A stretch of DNA of 64,000 nt from Ursus arctos. Taxonomy: Eukaryota; Chordata; Mammalia; Carnivora; Ursidae. Each line of letters opens with the position of its first letter. Position 1 is the stretch's first letter. The stretch lies in the NCBI RefSeq assembly GCF_023065955.2, contig NW_026623100.1, positions 68,576,727 through 68,640,726 of the forward strand, in the 5' to 3' direction. Made by a program: the position numbers and the translations under genes. The notes below the pieces were generated by a model that was not told the origin of the DNA, made no database searches, and worked only from the letters and a program-made list of their open reading frames with translations. Positions 58,778-64,000 of this stretch are shown here, piece after piece.

Positions 58778-60349
58778 CTTCAGCAAATGTTTAGGAAACC
58801 CTTCTTATGTTCAAAAGGAAAATCTTGCCTTTCAGAATCTTAGGTGAATGAAAAGACCCCAAAACCTGATAGCTGGATAGCGATGTAGCACTTTTCATGT
58901 CACAGACCAGATATGTTGCAGGCATACTAATATTCCATTTGAGGATCTCCTATCTTAGTTCAGTCTACATAGAGTTTAATAAGGGGATTTCCACCAAGAT
59001 CATGACTGTTTATTTACTTAGAGGTACATTATACAATACACCAACATCAGTAGAAACTCCTGTTCCGCTACGTAATCAAAGACATTTTTGCATACTTTGT
59101 AACAGGAACGTACTTTTCCCTCTCAGGTCTACAGTCCCAAATCACAGGGCGGTGGTGGTTGAAATGACTTGGACTTGAATTTAAGGTATAAAGTACCATC
59201 TGTTTTAAGCAGTTAGGATAAAGATAATGTGAGAGACAGTTTCCAAGATAGATGGTTATTGGAAAACAACATTTGGTTGAGGAATTACTAAAACAGCACA
59301 CCCGGGTCATTTCTAATCCACCCAGCATTCTATGACAGAAGGAGAACAAAATGGTGTGACAACAGAAATGGCGCCATTTTCTGGCCCGGTGGCGTAGCTC
59401 AGGAAGTGAGATCTGTTGCGTTACATGCAGAGGAGACCTCACAAGCATCTACAGGCATACTCTGTGAGTCTTTGGTGAATAAGACCAAGAGCTGGTCAGA
59501 ATGCAGCCATCTGCCTTCTGCAGCCCTGAGCCCCTGTCCTCCAACAGCATGAAATCAGCTTTCAAGGTGTTGGTACTAGACTTCAGGCACGGAGCTTCTG
59601 CATTTTATAAGACAGTGTCCACAAACATCTTTGGCAGAAGATCAAATAACGGAGGGTAGCCAGTGTCCTAAGTTATACTGATCTGAGCCCTGTTAATTGC
59701 CCATTGTTCCGTATTTGTGCATTCTCATCTCAGCCATTTTGCTCTTGCCTTTTTTGGAATTACAGACATGTAAGAAGATCTTATTTTCTTGTTTGGTTGT
59801 TCCTCTTGCGTTCATCCCCTCTGGTATTAAATTATGTGTGTAATTCTCTCCTTCTTAATTCCCCAGCATTGGTTGACCTCTGTTTAAAATACAGAGACCC
59901 AAAGTAAAATGGCCCTGCAGATCCAAAACATTAGGCACACAGAGGCCTTTTTTTTCTTTCGCCTTGGTTAGATGAGAGCTTTTTGTCCACAGCCCAAGTG
60001 ATTCCTGCACGTCTGCTCCCATCTCCTCTTGGCAATGTCTTTATGATGAAGCGTCCACTTTCACCAAACCCTCGTGGTCCCTGCTGCTCTGCTTCCCATT
60101 AACCGTGTGTGTTTCTGCTTGTTTGTCTCCAGATGTATTCGTTAGCATTTTTCCAGTTGAATCTCATCCTGCTATTTCTTGCTCATATTGCTAACCTCTC
60201 CAGGGGCCCATATGCTTCCACAGCTCTTGTGCCAAAATCACAGAGCATCTTAATACAAACCTTCCTTCAACGTCTTCGCACCAGCCAAAACCACAGGCTC
60301 AATGGACTGCCAGCCTGATTTACAACCAGCTCTGCTGCAGCATAATAGG
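58778..60349. other. Unassigned sequence, about 1.6 kb
   Basis: Holds the CpG-bearing palindrome at 59366. 59700-60310 is pyrimidine-rich on the plus strand, with a possible decayed LINE, but I cannot assign it. Confidence 0.4.
59366..59379. promoter_or_regulatory. Palindrome AAATGGCGCCATTT with nearby ETS-like site
   Basis: A perfect 14-bp palindrome carrying two inverted YY1-like ATGG cores around GGCGCC. Within 50 bases lie CCCGGTGGCG and an ETS-type CAGGAAGTGA (59400-59409). The cluster has about six CpGs in about 110 bp of otherwise CpG-poor DNA, so a small regulatory element is possible. Confidence 0.3.
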
Positions 60350-60540
60350 ACAGGCACCAGGCTTGGAGTTGAAACACAACGGTACAATTTCCTAGTTCTG
60401 TGACCTTAGGCAAGGTGGTTCCACCACTGAACTGCAGTTTCACTCATGCCCATTCTAAAAATGGTAATCCTCTTGCATTATCAGAATATGAGATGATGGT
60501 GGGTAAGCACTTCCTATGTTCCTTGGCATGCTGGGGGCAC
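60350..60540 (+). mobile_element. MIR, sense
   Basis: 'aatttcctagttctgtgacc', 'ttaggcaaggtggttccacc', 'cattctaaaaatggtaatcc' and 'gggtaagcacttcctatgtt' follow MIR order. Confidence 0.65.
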
Positions 60541-60854
60541 CTCTCTGTCTCCAGGGATAGCAGAGAAGAGCTGATATTGTTGGTAAGCACCCAGAGAAAA
60601 GGAGATCGTGCCACAGTCAGATGAGGCTGGGGCATTAGTTAAATGACTGTCTTGGAAAAAATAAATTGTGAGGAAAAATTGGTTAAAACAAAATTGATGG
60701 GCACAGAAAACTGACATTTGGGGCAATGTCCTCCTAATTCATTGGGTTTTTGCTTCTTGTGGACAGGCTGCTAGTTCCCTGAACATACTGTGCTTATCCA
60801 CACCTGTGTGACAAATTAGCATTACTTTTCTATAGAATGCCTGTCCTTTCCCAC

Positions 60855-61197
60855 GTTTTTCCTACCTGACTTCTATTCAGTCTTCAAGTGTCAGGCCAAA
60901 TATCCCCGCCTGCAGGAAGCTGCTTTAACCTCCCCAGACTGAATTAAACACTTATATACTTCTGAACTTCCATATTAACCTCTGCAAATCTCTCAAAGCA
61001 CAAATCACTTTACTGTGATTTGAGTCTGCCTGTCTATCCCCACACTTGTCTGTGCACTTCTGCAAGGCAAGGGGTACATTCTATTTCTGTCTATATTCCC
61101 AGAGCCAGAACTGTGTTTGAGATACTAAAATGGTGATGAGAGCATTGGATGAATGTGTGAATGAATAAATGAATGAATGAGTTGAATGAATGAACAC
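60855..61197 (+). mobile_element. L2 3' end, sense
   Basis: 'ttcaagtgtcaggccaaata', 'caggaagctgctttaacctc', 'tctgtgcacttctgcaaggc' and a terminal (GAAT)n tract (61149-61194) give a full L2 3' end. Confidence 0.88.
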
Positions 61198-61619
61198 AGT
61201 AATTAAAAAAAGAATTCCATCATTTTCATTCAACTTTGGCTAACAGCCATCCAGAATGATGATTTTCAGGTTTGTTCTTAGGATCAGAGAAACAATAAGC
61301 TCCACGGAATTGTCCTGCACAAAGGCTGTCCACTCCAATGCCATCAGAAACAGCACTTGCTATGCCCTCTTTCTACTGCCAGGAACAGAGGAAATCAGAC
61401 TATTTTTCCTCTGAAGCTGGTTTTTGACTGTTTAATAAGAACAGATCAGAAATTGAGGAAGCCAAGCAGCAAGACAGATCTGCTTGCTGCAGTCATGTAC
61501 AAAGGGGAATTCAGTCAATTATTACAGGGGTGTACAGCTCTAGGAGGATACAGACTGTGTCTTTCAATGTTTGGATATACAGCGTTAAGCTCATTTAACC
61601 TTGGAAGTCTTTCTAATAT
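61198..61619. other. Unassigned sequence
   Basis: Nothing recognised. Confidence 0.4.
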
Positions 61620-61850
61620 CTAACCCTTTCTTTGGAACATTCTTTCCCAGATCATCTCAGGGTTAAGAGTGGACTTCTTTGACTGTTGTTCATAATGTGG
61701 CTCCCCATCTCTCCACTCTCTGTAACAGTATCAAAGTCCATTTTCTTCCTATCATTTTATAACTTTATAAACTTATCTTGTTTACTTGCCTATGTCTTTT
61801 CCTATTACTCTGTGTCCCTTATCCCAGGACTCTAGGTCCAGTGAGGACAG
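61620..61850 (+). mobile_element. L2, sense, partial
   Basis: 'ataaacttatcttgtttact', 'tgcctatgtcttttcctatt' and 'actctaggtccagtgaggac' fit the L2 3' UTR. Confidence 0.6.
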
Positions 61851-61934
61851 AATTTTTTTTTTTTTACTTAGTAAGTAGTTGAAGACTTATTGATTCATTT
61901 CTCATGCTGTAATGTTTCCCTTCTTCTTTTGCTT

Positions 61935-62005
61935 ATTCATTTAATAGTTATCAAACACTGACTGTGTGTCAGGCACTGATATAATAGTGGGGGGTGACGT
62001 GGTTA
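61935..62005 (-). mobile_element. L2 3' tip, antisense
   Basis: 'ttattcatttaatagttatc' and 'actgtgtgtcaggcactgat' are the antisense L2 terminus. Confidence 0.55.
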
Positions 62006-62961
62006 ATTTGAGGGAAATTAACTTGGAGGGTTTATAATGGAGAAGGGCCATCTTTGAAAATCAACTATCTCTGAAATTGCAAGGTAGGTCAGTAACATGA
62101 AGTGATGTATGAGAAGTATGTATTTTCCAGAAGTCCTTATTTTTCAACAGATGGGGATACAGTAAGGTAAGAGCAAAGTTAATTATGTAGAGACATTTCT
62201 ACCCAGAATAATTCCTGGCTTACAGATGAGAGGTTGCTTGCCCAATGCATTTACCTATTTGTCCAGGTTACCCCCTAATCCTTAGGCACATATTTAACCA
62301 GAACTGGATGACAAGCCCATGGGAAAGGTCAGAATTTCAAGCTATGGATTCTTAACACCCTTAAACTTGTGGGTCTTGAATTATTGGGCAATGAGAAGCT
62401 AATAGTAATTTACTGCAATTGACAGTTTTTGCTCTTTTAAATTACATGAATCTAGAATGTAACCATGGATAAAATAGGAAATCAAGCACTAATTATCCAT
62501 CTCATACGTGCTTTCCAAAAAGGATTTTTTCCCGCTAGAGGTTAGGAAAAATACAAAGGAAATTTTGAAGTCAGTAGCTTGAGGAAGACATGGCATTCTG
62601 TCTTGGAATGGAATCTTAAGGCAGGAGGCCATAAATATGAATGAATATAAGAATCAGAATGAATGCACTTGAACTTGGGTGATGTTCCATTGTCAGAAGC
62701 TACTTGAACATCTGAGAGGTGGAACACTGAGAGTGACAATCAGGTGCTATCAAAATCAGGCAATGTCACACAGAGCTCTAGCCAAGTAAGGAAAGGAGAA
62801 TGGGTCCTTCATGTTTGGTGGTCTCAGTGATCAGAGAAGTGAACTGTGGCTCCTGATGTGGAAACACCATCAGTGACAAGCATCATGAATTACATAAACA
62901 ATTTAGGACCTACATTTTAAGAATGTCATTTTATTTTTCTATATATTCATATTTACAGACA
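62006..62961. other. Unassigned sequence
   Basis: Nothing recognised. Confidence 0.4.
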
Positions 62962-63009
62962 TACACCACACACACACACAAACACACACACACACAGACA
63001 CACACACAA
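62962..63009. repeat. (CA)n microsatellite with variant units
   Basis: CA units broken by AAACA and GACA variants. Confidence 0.94.
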
Positions 63010-63599
63010 ATGCTTAAAATAAAGTAACCACACCTAAAGAGACTCTTATTAAAAGACAAATAAAGCCAAAATTATTTATAATCTTTATAGAGTTCTGATA
63101 CAGGTACCAGATACAAGGCCAGCCAACATGGTGAGGGAATTTTAATGTCGACTTGTTTTATCTCTCAATGTCTCAACTTCTCCCTTTCTCATCATGGTGC
63201 AGCCATTATGAGATCCGTCCAGGGAGGGACATATCCAGAAGCAGAGAAATGCTGCCACAAGAGAGTCTACTCTTATATCTGCCAAGACAGGATGTTATCC
63301 CTAGATTTGGGCTACTGTATGTCCACTTGGGGGACCAGAAAGACTTATCCCCCTATAGGGTGAAAGGTGATGGACAATGGTAAGAGTTTATCCTCAGCCA
63401 GTCCTTCCTATGTTCCTAGGCATTGGCTACTTCTTCCTTACTATACTTCGCCCTCCATTCCCTGCCGCTCTCCTCAGGCTTGCTCCTAGTGTTTAATTCT
63501 TCACCCAGAACCTTAACGGGGCATAAAAACCAGGGATAGAGGAAAGAATCTTTTGTAGAAAATAAGGAGAGAGACCAGTGATTGCACTTTATAAAGAAC
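63010..63599. other. Unassigned sequence
   Basis: Two overlapping open frames on the plus strand at 63145-63383, but no splice signals or recognisable product. Confidence 0.4.
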
Positions 63600-63710
63600 T
63601 TTATTCACTCAGCTGATACCAAATGCCTATTTTGTGTTAGGTACTGAGACCGTCTCAATGGTAAGGGTTGCTTAGGCCCTGACCTTTAGGACTCAGTCTA
63701 GGGAGGGATA
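63600..63710 (-). mobile_element. L2 3' end, antisense
   Basis: 'ttattcactcagctgatacc', 'aaatgcctattttgtgttag', 'gtactgagaccgtctcaatg' and 'aggactcagtctag' fit the antisense L2 terminus. Confidence 0.65.
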
Positions 63711-63824
63711 TGGAAAAATTATTGGCCCACTATAATGAAATATGACTATATTGGTATTGGACCTGTCTCTGAATTAGATTCATGCAAGATATTTGATATA
63801 AATCCAAATTTCTTGACCCCCCCC

Positions 63825-63945
63825 AATTTATTAAAACTAGGTCTCCCAGGATGGGACCTAGAATTCTGTATTAAAAACAAAAAACCTTTTTCAGGTGATT
63901 CTGAGTGCCTAGTTCATACTTCCTTTGGGAAACACCACTCTAATA
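63825..63945 (+). mobile_element. MER5A-like hAT (Charlie) nonautonomous DNA transposon
   Basis: 'tctcccaggatgggacctag', 'aattctgtattaaaaacaaa', 'tttcaggtgattctgagtgc' and 'tttgggaaacaccactc' follow the 3' half of MER5A, including the terminal inverted-repeat relic. Confidence 0.72.
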
Positions 63946-64000
63946 AATGTATGCATGGTGGACAGTACATAAACAAAAAAGTGGTGCTTTCTCAGTCTCC

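Noticed and set aside
59068..59448. 126-codon open frame on the minus strand
   Set aside because: No recognisable domain, no exon signals; the composition looks random. The palindrome inside it was kept as a separate observation.
63145..63383. Two overlapping plus-strand open frames as an exon
   Set aside because: Both frames are open over the same bases and neither has splice signals or a familiar product.

Overview
The window looks like nuclear DNA from a carnivoran mammal, most likely an arctoid (bear, pinniped or musteloid). The main evidence is sixteen copies of the carnivore tRNA-Lys-derived SINE (CAN-SINE/SINEC). The youngest carry a body with a 'cttcctctcccactccccctgcttgtgttccctctc' style core broken by 'gctggctgtctctatctctgtc' and an AATAAATAAATAAA tail, which I associate with arctoids more than with dog or cat. 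The lineage call is from memory of SINE consensus forms. I recognise no protein-coding host gene with confidence, so the window is intergenic or lies within a long intron.

Layout. 0.8-4.1 kb holds decayed L1 pieces and an antisense L2 whose reverse-transcriptase region is still recognisable. 4.06-10.0 kb is a nearly full-length, old antisense L1, interrupted by a sense SINE (7.9 kb) and by a short 5'-inverted L1 fragment (9.3 kb). 10.8-17.04 kb is the main element: a full-length carnivore L1 on the minus strand with a 17-bp target-site duplication, a 5' UTR with a YY1-type start, an ORF1 broken by a nonsense codon, frameshifts and a SINE, and a frameshifted ORF2. 19.3-20.1 kb holds an old LTR. 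22.1-23.2 and 38.2-39.3 kb hold sense L1M 3' halves. 25-26.4 kb has two young SINEs in opposite orientation. 28-32 kb has L2, MIR and a sense MLT1 LTR. 35.0-35.6 and 46.0-46.65 kb have antisense MaLR LTRs, each split by a SINE. 36.7-37.35 kb is an antisense class-I-type LTR. 46.4-50.2 kb is a SINE cluster, all minus strand. 51.7-52.7 kb is another antisense L1. 56-64 kb is mostly MIR and L2 relics plus one MER5A-like hAT.

Non-repeat signals worth attention are few and tentative. One is a 645-bp open frame on the minus strand (42247-42891) that begins on a perfect palindromic RFX X-box and ends in an A-tract, which could be a retrocopy or a single-exon transcript. Two others are short exon-like segments at 40065-40127 and 25093-25269. 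The last is a CpG-containing palindrome with an ETS-like site near 59.37 kb. Beyond the nested retrotransposon history I see no gene cluster, operon, CRISPR array or novel system. All repeat family assignments come from recognising consensus phrases by eye; boundaries without a stated target-site duplication are approximate.
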